DNA from: Herbaspirillum frisingense GSF30
GTDB lineage: Bacteria; Pseudomonadota; Gammaproteobacteria; Burkholderiales; Burkholderiaceae_D
Assembly (NCBI RefSeq): GCF_000300975.2
Contig: NZ_AEEC02000047.1
Span: 1-33,940 of the forward strand
DNA: 33,940 bases
Reading direction: 5' to 3'
Each line of letters opens with the position of its first letter. Positions within the stretch are counted from its first letter, which is position 1. A program made the position numbers and the translations under genes. The notes under the pieces were generated by a model. It saw nothing but the letters and a program-made list of their open reading frames with translations, was not told where the DNA came from and ran no database searches. Shown here piece by piece: positions 17,471 to 24,616 of the stretch.

Positions 17471-18516
17471 GCCTGTGCCCTCCGCGAGGTGCCGCTGCTT
17501 TTGGCGCTTTTACGGCTTTTGCTGCTGCTCTTGGCGCTCGTGGTGCCAGCGGCGGCCTTGGTGCCATTGCGGGTGCTGCTACGCTTGGCAGCAGGCTTGC
17601 GGTCAGCCAGCTTGTGGACTTTGGCGCCCTGGGTCGGCTTATCTTGGTCCTCTTCCTTTCCCTCTTCTTCATCCACATCGCCGCGACCGCTCTTGCGCGC
17701 CTTGGCCGACGCCTTGCCGCGCCCGTCCAGACTGCTCTTGAGCAGCGCCATCAGGTCCACCACCTTGGCCCCGCTGCTGGCGGGCGCGGCGGCTTCGTCG
17801 GGTTCGGCAACCTCATGGGTCTGCCGGCTCTTGATCTTCTTCTTGATCAGGCCCAGCACGTCGTCGCGATAGGTGTCGTGGAACTGCTCGGGCTCCCACT
17901 CGGCGGACATGTGATCCACCAGGGCGCGTGCCATCTCCACCTCCTGCCGGGTCACCGCCGCCTTCTTCGACTTGCGCGACGGCACCGGCAGGTCGTCCGG
18001 TGCGCGCAATTCGCTGGGGTAGCGCAAGGTGATCAGTTGCAGCATGTCGCCCTGCGGAATGAGGGCGGCCAGGTGCTGGCGGGTGCGGATGACGATCTGG
18101 GCAATGGCCATCTTGTCGCTGGCCAGCAGGGTCTCGCGCAGCAGCGCATAGGCCTTGTCGCCCCCCTTGGCCGGGGCCAGGAAGTAAGGTTGCTCGTAAT
18201 ACAGGATGGGGACCTGCTCGCGCTCCACGAAGCTCTGGATGTCGATGCTCTGGGTCGCCTCCACATTGGCGCGGCGCAGGTCTTCGTCGGACATGAGGAC
18301 GAATTTGCCGTCCTCGTATTCATAGCCCTTGATGATGTTTTCCCACGGCACTTCACGGCCGGATTTCTTGTTGTAGCGCTTGTAGCCCACCGGTGACAGA
18401 TCACGCTTGTCCAGCAGCGTGAAGTCCAGTTCATCGTGCTTCTCGGCGGTATAGAGTTCGACCGGGATATTGATCAGCCCGAAGCTGATCGCCCCCTTCC
18501 ATAGTGCGCGTCGCAT
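17467..18516 (-). CDS. ku: Non-homologous end joining protein Ku
   Basis: The 349-residue bacterial Ku starts MRRALWKGAISFGLINIPVE, the family's diagnostic N-terminus. Its beta-barrel core runs to about residue 255, including VPILYYEQPYFLAP and MAIAQIVIRTRQHLA. Ku homodimers ring broken DNA ends and recruit LigD. The last 80 residues are an extended Lys/Ser/Ala/Arg tail, as in longer bacterial Ku proteins where it binds DNA and aids threading. The start at 18516 has GGAGGA 5 bp upstream; a longer in-frame reading beyond it is not coding. It is first in a two-gene operon with ligD and divergent from poxB. A CCTAC-N18-CCGA promoter candidate lies 59 bp upstream. Confidence 0.97.
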   Translation of the reverse strand: MRRALWKGAISFGLINIPVELYTAEKHDELDFTLLDKRDLSPVGYKRYNKKSGREVPWENIIKGYEYEDGKFVLMSDEDLRRANVEATQSIDIQSFVEREQVPILYYEQPYFLAPAKGGDKAYALLRETLLASDKMAIAQIVIRTRQHLAALIPQGDMLQLITLRYPSELRAPDDLPVPSRKSKKAAVTRQEVEMARALVDHMSAEWEPEQFHDTYRDDVLGLIKKKIKSRQTHEVAEPDEAAAPASSGAKVVDLMALLKSSLDGRGKASAKARKSGRGDVDEEEGKEEDQDKPTQGAKVHKLADRKPAAKRSSTRNGTKAAAGTTSAKSSSKSRKSAKSSGTSRRAQA

Positions 18517-18575
18517 CGCTTCCTCCACAGTCTTGCTGATGCGCCAATTATGCGAGCCCGGCCCCGCTGCCGCAG

Positions 18576-18602
18576 TCGGCCGGCGGATGAAGCCGGCGTA
18601 GG
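18576..18602 (-). promoter_or_regulatory. CCTAC-N18-CCGA promoter candidate of ku-ligD
   Basis: On the minus strand CCTAC (18602-18598) and CCGA (18579-18576) are 18 nt apart, 59 nt ahead of the ku ATG. The 8-mer around the second box, GCCGACTG, is identical in the cho and SemiSWEET copies. Confidence 0.65.
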
Positions 18603-18645
18603 AATGTGCCGCAGCCGCGCGCCGTTCCGCCCTTCTCCACCTTCT

Positions 18646-18672
18646 CCTACACGGATTTACCGGATAGACCGA
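18646..18672 (+). promoter_or_regulatory. CCTAC-N18-CCGA promoter candidate of poxB
   Basis: CCTAC (18646-18650) and CCGA (18669-18672) are 18 nt apart on the plus strand, ending 60 nt before the poxB ATG. The copy for ku lies back to back with it, the two CCTAC boxes being 43 bp apart. Confidence 0.62.
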
Positions 18673-18732
18673 TACAGCCGCGCCGGATGGCGTCTTACCC
18701 TTGAACGACTCATCCTCGTCCATGGAGCCGAC

Positions 18733-20427
18733 ATGTCCGCCACCGTTGCAGAAATCCTCATCGACACCCTGTACCAGATCGGGGTGCGCCAGATCTTCGG
18801 CGTCGTCGGTGACGCCCTGAATCCCCTCACCGACGCCATCCGTCGCGACAAGCGCATCGAATGGGTAGGCGTGCGCCACGAAGAAGGTGCGGCCCTGGCC
18901 GCCGCCGGCCAGGCCAAGCTGACCGGCCGCCTGGCGGTCTGCTGCGGTACCACCGGCCCAGGCGCCAACCACCTGGTGGCGGGCCTGTATGAAGCCCGCA
19001 AGGACCACGCCCCGGTCCTGGCCATCTCCGGCGGCGTGCCAGCCGCGCGTCGAGGTACCGATTATCTGCAGGAAAATTCACCCGACCTGCTCTTTCGTGA
19101 CGTCGCGGCCTACAGTCAGATCGTCACCAGTGCCGACCAGGCGCCTGCAGTCTTCCACCAGGCGATTGCCCAGGCCTACGCCCAACGCGGCGTAGCCCAC
19201 CTGAACCTGCCGGCCGACATCATCGGTGCCCGTACCTCCAATACCGTCCCCAGCCTGCACACCCTGCGCGAGCGCGCCGAACTGGCGCCGCCGCCGTCCG
19301 ACATCCAGGCCGCCGCTGAACTGATCAACGCTGCCAGCTCGGTCGCCATCTTTGCCGGCAATGGCTGCCGGGGTGCCATCGACCAGGTGCTGGCCCTGGC
19401 CAGCAAGTTGCAGGCACCGGTGATGCACACCTTCCGCGGCAAAGACCTGATGGCCTACGACCACCCGCACTGGATCGGCGGGGTCGGCCTGATCGGCGGC
19501 GCGCCGGGCACTGATGCGCTGCAGGCCGCCGATCTCATGCTGATGCTGGGATCGGACTACCCCTACTCGGAATTCCTGCCCACCAAGTCCAAGGTGATCC
19601 AGATCGACGAACGCGGCTTCGTCCTCGGCCGGCGGGCGCCGGTCACGCTGGGCATCACCGGCTCGGTCGGTCCCAGCGTGCGGGCGCTGCTGGAAAAGGT
19701 CGAGGGCAAGACCGATGGCAGTTTCCTGCAGAAGGTCAATGGCGAGCGCGAACGCTGGAACGCCAAGCTCGACAGCGCCGCCGACATCAAGCGTCAGCAC
19801 AAGAAGATCAAGCCCCAGAGCCTGGCCCGAGCGCTGAGCGACCTGGCCGACGACGATGCGACCTTCGTGGTCGATACCGGCGTGGTGACGCTATGGTGTG
19901 GCAACTGGATCCGCCAGCGCGGGCAGCAGCGCATCCTGGCCTCCTTCAACAATGCCGCCGTCGGCACCTCGCTGGGCCAGGCCAACGGCATCCAGGCGCT
20001 GGATCGCCAGCGGCAGGTCGTGGTGGCGGTGGGCGACGGTGGCTTCACCATGTTGATGGGCGAGTTCATGACCAGTGTGGAGCACAAGCTGCCCTTGAAG
20101 GTGGTGGTCTTCAACAACCGCGAATGGGGCCTGGTCCACCTGGAAATGGAAGAAGCCGGCATGCCCGCCTTCGAGGGTTCGGAATTCCCCAATGCCGATT
20201 TCGCCGCCTTCGCGCGCGCCTGCGGCGGCCAGGGCTTCAGCGCCCGCACCCCCGACGAGCTGCAGGAGAGCCTGCAGCAGCTGCTGGCCGCGCCCGGCCC
20301 GGCGGTGCTGGATGTCTTCATCGATCCGTCCGAATTGCCGGTCATGCCGCACATCAAGATGGAACAGATATGGCGCTTTGGCCTGGCCAAGGTGCGCGAG
20401 AGCCTGATCGCCATGAAAGGAGGCTGA
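18733..20427 (+). CDS. poxB: Pyruvate oxidase/quinone-linked pyruvate dehydrogenase-like ThDP enzyme
   Basis: The 564-residue enzyme contains all three ThDP-enzyme domains: the PYR domain with VRHEEGAALAA (activating Glu50), a central FAD/nucleotide domain (about 185-335), and the PP domain with GDGGF (434-438) and FNNREWG. It is close in length to E. coli PoxB (572 residues), which decarboxylates pyruvate to acetate and passes electrons to ubiquinone at the membrane. The C-terminus here (IWRFGLAKVRESLIAMKGG) is short and partly amphipathic, so membrane association is uncertain. The ATG at 18733 has GGAG 5 bp before it; the longer open frame is not used. The next small gene follows with 2 bp between stop and start. 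In E. coli poxB is a stationary-phase gene. Confidence 0.88.
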   Translation: MSATVAEILIDTLYQIGVRQIFGVVGDALNPLTDAIRRDKRIEWVGVRHEEGAALAAAGQAKLTGRLAVCCGTTGPGANHLVAGLYEARKDHAPVLAISGGVPAARRGTDYLQENSPDLLFRDVAAYSQIVTSADQAPAVFHQAIAQAYAQRGVAHLNLPADIIGARTSNTVPSLHTLRERAELAPPPSDIQAAAELINAASSVAIFAGNGCRGAIDQVLALASKLQAPVMHTFRGKDLMAYDHPHWIGGVGLIGGAPGTDALQAADLMLMLGSDYPYSEFLPTKSKVIQIDERGFVLGRRAPVTLGITGSVGPSVRALLEKVEGKTDGSFLQKVNGERERWNAKLDSAADIKRQHKKIKPQSLARALSDLADDDATFVVDTGVVTLWCGNWIRQRGQQRILASFNNAAVGTSLGQANGIQALDRQRQVVVAVGDGGFTMLMGEFMTSVEHKLPLKVVVFNNREWGLVHLEMEEAGMPAFEGSEFPNADFAAFARACGGQGFSARTPDELQESLQQLLAAPGPAVLDVFIDPSELPVMPHIKMEQIWRFGLAKVRESLIAMKGG

Positions 20428-20429
20428 AC

Positions 20430-20696
20430 ATGGAAAGCCAGACGAGCATTGAGCAGCAACGCGAGGACTATGCCCGCGAATTGAAACGACGCTTCGAGGA
20501 CTACAAGCAGTGGGCCATGACCCACTGGCCGGTCGCCGAGCAGCCGCTGGATGATGCCGCCTTCGTAGCCTCCGAGCGTGAACTGGAATTGCTGACCGGC
20601 AGCAGGCTGCACCCCGGGCGTCAACCCGATGCGATTCCTGCCGGTGGCCAGCAACAGGCACAGTTCGAGGATGTGACGCCGGCGCCATGGCCATGA
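20430..20696 (+). CDS. Hypothetical protein, 88 aa, coupled to poxB
   Basis: A strong AAAGGAGG inside the end of poxB lies 5 bp before this ATG, and only 2 bp separate the genes, so it is very probably co-transcribed and coupled. The protein is 88 residues. Residues 8-35 form a highly charged helix (QQREDYARELKRRFEDYKQW) and the rest is Gln/Pro-rich, without signal peptide or membrane segment. I recognise no family. The position suggests a partner or regulator of the oxidase, which is only inference. Confidence 0.78.
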   Translation: MESQTSIEQQREDYARELKRRFEDYKQWAMTHWPVAEQPLDDAAFVASERELELLTGSRLHPGRQPDAIPAGGQQQAQFEDVTPAPWP

Positions 20697-20710
20697 ATGG
20701 TGCCATCGGA

Positions 20711-20750
20711 GCCGCATAAAGGCGCATAAAGGCACATAGAGGCGCATTAC
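20711..20750 (+). repeat. Four tandem 10-bp repeats
   Basis: GCCGCATAAA, GGCGCATAAA, GGCACATAGA and GGCGCATTAC follow without gaps, starting 15 bp after the stop of the 88-residue gene and about 200 bp ahead of the next gene. One unit per helical turn would put identical bases on the same face of the helix. Confidence 0.75.
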
Positions 20751-20837
20751 TGCAGCATTGCCTGCATTCTTACGCAGGCTTGCGCCGCTGGCTTATACCG
20801 CAGCCCGGGACGGCACAGTAAGCTGAGTTTCACCGGT

Positions 20838-20868
20838 CGCATCGGTTGCACACCGTTTGACCGATGCG
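20838..20868. promoter_or_regulatory. Perfect 9-bp inverted repeat, operator or leader hairpin
   Basis: CGCATCGGT (20838-20846) and ACCGATGCG (20860-20868) are perfectly complementary with a 13-nt loop, about 85 bp upstream of the 70-residue protein gene. No T-run follows, so it is not an intrinsic terminator. Confidence 0.5.
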
Positions 20869-20952
20869 TCGATCCGATCAGGTCTGCAAGAGATCTGCAA
20901 AAGGTCCGCATACATCTCGAAGACTGATATTTCAAAGTTAAAGGAGGTCATC

Positions 20953-21165
20953 ATGAGCGCAAGCAAACAGAACAAGGATCATCGTCCCAACCAGTACGAC
21001 ACCCCTTCGGAAGTCGCGCTGGACGAAGCCAACGAGATGAGCTTCCCGGGCAGTGACCCGGTGGCCACCTCCAACATCACGCGCATCGAAAAGGCGCCCG
21101 AGATGGACAAGGCCAGCAACGATCACCAGAACCGCAACAAGGTTCGCCAGAACACCCCGGACTGA
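20953..21165 (+). CDS. Small hydrophilic stress-type protein, 70 aa
   Basis: This 70-residue, very hydrophilic protein contains EVALDEANEMSFPGSDPVAT, resembling the SFPxSDPPA motif of short uncharacterised proteobacterial proteins, with otherwise disordered Asn/Asp/Lys-rich flanks. AAGGAGG lies 5 bp before the ATG, one of the strongest ribosome binding sites in the window, so high expression is likely. A strong terminator follows, making it a single-gene unit, unlike the coupled genes nearby. A degenerate copy of the two-box motif (CTTAC-N18-CTTA, 20769-20795) lies upstream, aligning well with the ku copy but with one mismatch in each box. Its function is unknown. Confidence 0.82.
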   Translation: MSASKQNKDHRPNQYDTPSEVALDEANEMSFPGSDPVATSNITRIEKAPEMDKASNDHQNRNKVRQNTPD

Positions 21166-21186
21166 TCCGTCATCCGCCCCCAACGA

Positions 21187-21217
21187 GGGCGGCCGGTGCA
21201 TGCCGGCCGCCCTTTTT
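21187..21217 (+). terminator. Rho-independent terminator
   Basis: GGGCGGCCGG (21187-21196), loop TGCATG, CCGGCCGCCC (21203-21212), then TTTTT. It separates the 70-residue gene from the DJ-1/PfpI gene. Confidence 0.93.
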
Positions 21218-21235
21218 CCATCAGGGAGATTGAAC

Positions 21236-21964
21236 ATGAGCAATCGCTATCAACAATTGAAGGTCGCGGTCCTGGTGACCGACGGTTTTGAGCAGGCCGA
21301 ACTGCTGGAGCCGAAAAAGGCGCTGGAAGCCGCCGGTGCCACCGTGCACATCCTCTCCGACAAGACCGACAGCGTGCAGGGCTTCAAGCATGTCGACAAG
21401 GGAGAATCGGTGTCCGTGGACGGTAGCCTGGATACGGCCCGCCCCGAGGACTACTCCGCCGTGCTGCTGCCTGGTGGTGTCGTCAACGGCGACGCCATGC
21501 GCCTGCTGCCGCAGGCCCGCAATTTCATCCGCGCTGCCAATGATGCGGAAAAGCCCATCGCCTCCATCTGCCACGGCGGCTGGCTGCTGATCTCGGCCGG
21601 CATCGCCAAGGGCCGCACCGTCACCAGCTGGCCCAGCCTGCAGGACGACTTCAAGAATGCCGGCAGCCAGTGGGTGGACCAGGAAGTGGTACGTGACGAA
21701 AACTTCGTCTCCTCCCGCAAACCCACCGACATTCCGGCCTTCAACAATGAATTCATGAAGCTGCTGGATGAGCAGCAACGTCGCGAGCAGGGCCAGCAGC
21801 CTGACGCAACGGGCGGCGAGCCGGCATTGACCGAAGCCGGTGGCGAGGCTGACACCACCAAGCCGCGTCTGTCGGAAAAAGGCAGTGCCCCGGCCGCTCC
21901 GCCCAGCCATGAAAACGAGGCCTTTGCCGTGGCCCATGGCCAGTCGCCGCAAAGCGATGGCTGA
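21236..21964 (+). CDS. DJ-1/PfpI family protein (YhbO/PfpI-like)
   Basis: The 242-residue protein's first 180 residues form the class-I glutamine-amidotransferase-like DJ-1/PfpI fold. Visible are AVLVTDGFEQAELLEP with Glu19, LLPGGVVNGD, and the nucleophile elbow ASICHGGWLL with Cys112 and His113. Related proteins are stress-induced proteases, chaperones or glyoxalase/deglycase enzymes in the cytoplasm; the activity here cannot be chosen from sequence. Residues 185-242 are an unusual disordered extension rich in Gln, Glu, Ala and Pro. The start ATG at 21236 is 13 bp after GGGAG. Terminators before and after make it monocistronic. Confidence 0.9.
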   Translation: MSNRYQQLKVAVLVTDGFEQAELLEPKKALEAAGATVHILSDKTDSVQGFKHVDKGESVSVDGSLDTARPEDYSAVLLPGGVVNGDAMRLLPQARNFIRAANDAEKPIASICHGGWLLISAGIAKGRTVTSWPSLQDDFKNAGSQWVDQEVVRDENFVSSRKPTDIPAFNNEFMKLLDEQQRREQGQQPDATGGEPALTEAGGEADTTKPRLSEKGSAPAAPPSHENEAFAVAHGQSPQSDG

Positions 21965-22003
21965 TCGGGTCTGAACCATCGGGCTGCATACGGCTTCATA
22001 CGG

Positions 22004-22028
22004 AAAGAGGGGTGATCCCCTCTTTTTT
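22004..22028 (+). terminator. Rho-independent terminator of the DJ-1/PfpI gene
   Basis: AAAGAGGGG (22004-22012), loop TGAT, CCCCTCTTT running into six T residues. It lies 40 bp after the stop codon. Confidence 0.93.
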
Positions 22029-22097
22029 GCTTTTTACTTCGTAGTTTTTTCTGCAGACCTGAAGACTTGAAACCTGTAAGCGGAAGCTTGCGGCGAA

Positions 22098-22135
22098 AAC
22101 GCAAATGCCGTCCGCAACCTGCGTTACGGACGGCA
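22098..22135 (-). terminator. Rho-independent terminator of the 79-residue gene
   Basis: On the minus strand TGCCGTCCG (22135-22127) pairs with CGGACGGCA (22114-22106) around a partly paired loop, followed by TTTGCGTTTT. It lies 55 bp beyond the stop at 22191. Confidence 0.75.
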
Positions 22136-22190
22136 ACTACATCATCGGGACAGCTGTTACACCCCCGACATCACGTCAATGCATCAGCCC

Positions 22191-22430
22191 CTACGCTGCC
22201 CCAGGGCGGCGCATGGCTTGTTCCAGCAATGCCAGGGCGACCTTCTCGGCTTCCTTGCGCTTCTTGCAGATACGTACCGGCTGACCCTTCAGGTCGTGCA
22301 GGTCCATGTGCCAGAGGTGATCGATGCGGGTATCGAGATAGGCGACGTACTTGTGCTTGTCCAGCTTGGTCACGCGCGGCATGAAGTGACCGGCTTGCTG
22401 CTGTTCAACAGATTTGGCGAAGTGTTTCAT
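22191..22430 (-). CDS. Hypothetical protein, 79 aa
   Basis: The protein is 79 residues, basic and histidine-rich, with no family I can name. It starts MKHFAKSVEQQQAGHFMPR and contains VAYLDTRIDHLWHMDLHDLKG, followed by a Lys/Arg/Glu helix (CKKRKEAEKVALALLEQAM). The YLD...HLWHMDL pattern suggests a small alpha/beta fold. GAGGAG lies 7 bp before the ATG at 22430, which selects this start over the longer frame that runs into non-coding sequence. It is a single-gene unit with its own terminator. No CCTAC motif precedes it. Confidence 0.78.
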   Translation of the reverse strand: MKHFAKSVEQQQAGHFMPRVTKLDKHKYVAYLDTRIDHLWHMDLHDLKGQPVRICKKRKEAEKVALALLEQAMRRPGAA

Positions 22431-22574
22431 GGCAAGTCTCCTCGGCACGGTGGCGAGATGGGACGTCATGACGGGCGGGGCAAGGCTGCTATCAGCATAG
22501 TCGATGAGGGCGGCAGCGAAAGGGCTTTTTGCCTTTTCACGGGGCCGCCCCATCATGGACAGGGGCGGACGGCC

Positions 22575-23147
22575 TTATTTCTTGGCGGCATCCACCTTGC
22601 TCTTCAGGTCGCGGCCCATCTTCAGATGATCCTTGAGCCCCGGCAGGGTCTTGGCGGCAAAATTCTTCACATCCGGGTCATCGGCCGAGGTAGAGGACTT
22701 CTGGAACAGCTTGACCGCATCCTCATGGGCCGACACCCCGATCATGCTGGCGTAGCGCTTGTCGAAGGTGTTGCCGGACAGCTTTTCGAGGATGGCGATC
22801 TTGGCGCGCTGGGCCATGCTCGGTTCGGTAGGCAGGGTGACATCCTTGCTGGAAGCCAACTGCTTGAGCTCGTCGCCGACGGTGCCATGCTGGTCAATCA
22901 TCTTCTGCGCGAAATCCTTGACGGCCGGATTGCTGCTCTTTTCCAGCGCGACCGTGCTGGCCGCGATTTCGGCATTGCCGGCCTCGGCGGCCTTGGTCAT
23001 GAAGCTCTTGTCCTTGCTGGTGACGGTTTCGGCCGAGGCGCTCAAGGCCAGCGTGGCGCCGGCAATGAACAATGCGCCCGCGCCCAGCAGGCGGCGGGTG
23101 CGGTGGCGGGTCATCAGATCCGAAGAGGCGAAGGGAATGGAACGCAT
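22575..23147 (-). CDS. DUF4142 family secreted stress protein
   Basis: The 190-residue protein has a long N-terminal segment with a Sec signal (RRLLGAGALFIAGATLALSA, cleaved near SASA-ETV). The mature four-helix, ferritin-like domain is of the DUF4142 family (PF13628), with FMTKAAEAGNAEIAASTVAL, VKDFAQKMIDQHGTVGDEL and RYASMIGVSAHEDAVKLFQK. The repeated His/Glu/Asp spacing is typical. The role is unknown; the family is often stress-inducible and periplasmic. AAGGAG lies 7 bp before the ATG. A CCTAC-N18-CTGA promoter candidate lies 104 bp upstream. Confidence 0.9.
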   Translation of the reverse strand: MRSIPFASSDLMTRHRTRRLLGAGALFIAGATLALSASAETVTSKDKSFMTKAAEAGNAEIAASTVALEKSSNPAVKDFAQKMIDQHGTVGDELKQLASSKDVTLPTEPSMAQRAKIAILEKLSGNTFDKRYASMIGVSAHEDAVKLFQKSSTSADDPDVKNFAAKTLPGLKDHLKMGRDLKSKVDAAKK

Positions 23148-23251
23148 GGCGATACTCCTTGTGGTTATGGTTGAGCTAAAGAAGGCGAGCCCGCGATGCC
23201 CTGCGTGGCATGTCATGCAAATACTGTAGTAAGGATGGCGTCTGCCTTGCA

Positions 23252-23278
23252 TCAGACAGCGCCAATGAAACCTGTAGG
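23252..23278 (-). promoter_or_regulatory. CCTAC-N18-CTGA promoter candidate of the DUF4142 gene
   Basis: On the minus strand CCTAC (23278-23274) and CTGA (23255-23252) are 18 nt apart. The second box ends 104 nt before the start at 23147. TCTGA is also the usual -10 element of RpoE-type sigma factors. Confidence 0.55.
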
Positions 23279-23339
23279 AATCGATGAGCGCGAGGGAAGC
23301 ATCCATGCGGCAGGAGGGCGAGCTGTCAGCTTGGCCGCC

Positions 23340-23627
23340 TCAGGCCTGCTCCTGCGACCGCTGGCGACGACGATTGCGCAGGTACAGGATCTGCCCCAGC
23401 AGTGCCGTCCCCAGCAGGAAGACATTGGACACCACGAACACCCAGTCGCCCTGCAGCAGACTGTAGGTCACGAAACCGGCCGAGGCCGCCAGTTGCCCGG
23501 CAAACAGCCAGTGCGAAACGCCCTGGGTGGAACGACTGCGCCACTGCTCATAGACCTGCGAGGAAATGGTCAGCAGCAGGATCAGGGTGGCGCCCCAGCC
23601 GATGAGGTCGGTAATGTGATCGGACAT
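23340..23627 (-). CDS. SemiSWEET (PQ-loop/MtN3) membrane transporter
   Basis: The 95-residue protein has three hydrophobic helices (about 5-24, 40-58, 64-84) and the half-transporter layout of bacterial SemiSWEET proteins, which dimerise to carry sugars across the inner membrane. IGWGATLILLLTISSQVYEQ is helix 1; SRSTQGVSHWLFAGQLAAS matches the conserved S-x-x-G-[VI]-S segment before helix 2; the Arg-rich tail (RNRRRQRSQEQA) is cytoplasmic. The ribosome binding site is weak. A CCTAC-N18-CCGA promoter candidate lies 79 bp upstream. The substrate is not readable. Confidence 0.85.
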   Translation of the reverse strand: MSDHITDLIGWGATLILLLTISSQVYEQWRSRSTQGVSHWLFAGQLAASAGFVTYSLLQGDWVFVVSNVFLLGTALLGQILYLRNRRRQRSQEQA

Positions 23628-24002
23628 GATGGTTTGGTGGGAGCCCGTACAGCCCCGGGAAGCGGTCGATGCAGCGATGGTGAAGCAGCCAGGCCAGCCA
23701 TGCAGTCGGCCGGCCTCGCAAGCCACTGTAGGAAGAGTCCGCGGATGGCCGGTGATGCGGCGGCACGTCGGTGCATTCGCGCAGCCCTGCGCGAATCTGC
23801 CGACCCGACAATGGGGCGATGTGGCATTGCGGCATGGGTGCGGCTTGCTTAGGCTGGAAGAATAGTGGCAGTGGATATCAGTGGATATGACGGTCGCCTG
23901 CCTGGTGGCCTGAAGAAAACTGCACAAGTTACACAAGTCAATTTCGCTCTTCCGCTTTCGAGACTTTTCCCACCCTTTTCCATTCTTTCCCAGGAGGTCA
24001 AC
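23628..24002. other. Divergent intergenic region, SemiSWEET / CBS genes
   Basis: The 375-bp gap holds the SemiSWEET promoter candidate (23706-23732) and the untranslated leader of the CBS gene, with AGGAGG at 23992-23997. A short direct repeat (GTGGATATCA / GTGGATATGA, near 23872 and 23882) lies about 125 bp before the CBS start. No further gene is supported. Confidence 0.45.
23706..23732 (-). promoter_or_regulatory. CCTAC-N18-CCGA promoter candidate of the SemiSWEET gene
   Basis: On the minus strand CCTAC (23732-23728) and CCGA (23709-23706) are 18 nt apart, within GCCGACTG as at cho and ku. The second box ends 78 nt before the start codon at 23627. Confidence 0.62.
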
Positions 24003-24533
24003 ATGCACGCTACCCGCACCATCGCCGACGTCATGACACGTGGCGCCCATACCTTGAGCCCTGACGATTCCGTGATCCATGCCGCCCAGGCCATGGAAGC
24101 CCTTGATGTCGGCGCCCTCCCCGTCTGCGATGCACAGCGCAGGCTGGTGGGTCTGGTCACCGACCGCGACATCGTCCTGCGCGCCGTCGCGCCCAATCGC
24201 CTGACCGAGACCATGCCCCTGACCGAAGTGATGAGCCATGATGTCCTGTGGTGTTACGAGGATGAACCGGTGGACGATGTCCTGGACGATATGGTGCAGC
24301 GCCAGATCCGCCGCCTGCCCGTCATGGATCGCGAGCGCAATCTGGTGGGCATGGTCAGCCTGGGCGACGTCGCCGCCAAGACGCAGAATCGCGGTGTGGG
24401 CGAGGCATTGGCGGAGATATCGCTGCCCGCAGCCCCCACCCGTGGCAGCATCGATCCAGCGTCCGAGAATGGCTATGCCCTGCCGGAAGTCAGGGACGGT
24501 GATCTGAGCGAGGTCAATCTGGGCCGAAGCTAG
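24003..24533 (+). CDS. CBS domain pair protein
   Basis: The 176-residue protein consists of two CBS domains, roughly residues 5-62 (VMTRGAHTLSPDDSVIHAAQ, VGLVTDRDIVLRAV) and 73-128 (VMSHDVLWCYEDEPVDDVLD, RRLPVMDRERNLVGMVSLGD), plus a 45-residue polar tail. Such stand-alone CBS pairs bind adenine nucleotides and regulate other proteins; no fused enzyme or transporter is present. AGGAGG 5 bp before the ATG fixes the start. Similar genes sit in stress clusters with DUF4142 proteins in other proteobacteria, matching this setting. Confidence 0.92.
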   Translation: MHATRTIADVMTRGAHTLSPDDSVIHAAQAMEALDVGALPVCDAQRRLVGLVTDRDIVLRAVAPNRLTETMPLTEVMSHDVLWCYEDEPVDDVLDDMVQRQIRRLPVMDRERNLVGMVSLGDVAAKTQNRGVGEALAEISLPAAPTRGSIDPASENGYALPEVRDGDLSEVNLGRS

Positions 24534-24583
24534 GCCTGGCGCGGGTGTCGGGCAGGAGCGACAACTTGGCGTGTAGGTTTTTT

Positions 24584-24610
24584 CCTACGCATCAATCGGG
24601 TACTGTCCGA
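24584..24610 (+). promoter_or_regulatory. CCTAC-N18-CCGA promoter candidate of an orphan transcript
   Basis: CCTAC (24584-24588) and CCGA (24607-24610) are 18 nt apart on the plus strand. No convincing protein gene follows, but a strong terminator on the same strand does (24811-24839). The CCTAC box is also the right arm of the small palindrome GTAGG-T6-CCTAC (24573-24588), which might end the CBS transcript. Confidence 0.6.
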
Positions 24611-24616
24611 TCTTCT

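Noticed and set aside
18580..18610. The CCTAC/GTAGG motif as a REP-type palindromic repeat
   Set aside because: Only the ku copy has an obvious palindrome. The other copies share just the two boxes and spacing and always point toward a gene start. It remains the main alternative to test.
22510..22545. Hairpin with a T-loop (AAAGGGC-TTTTT-GCCTTTT) as terminator of the DUF4142 gene
   Set aside because: On the relevant minus strand no T-run follows the stem, and the pairing needs a wobble.
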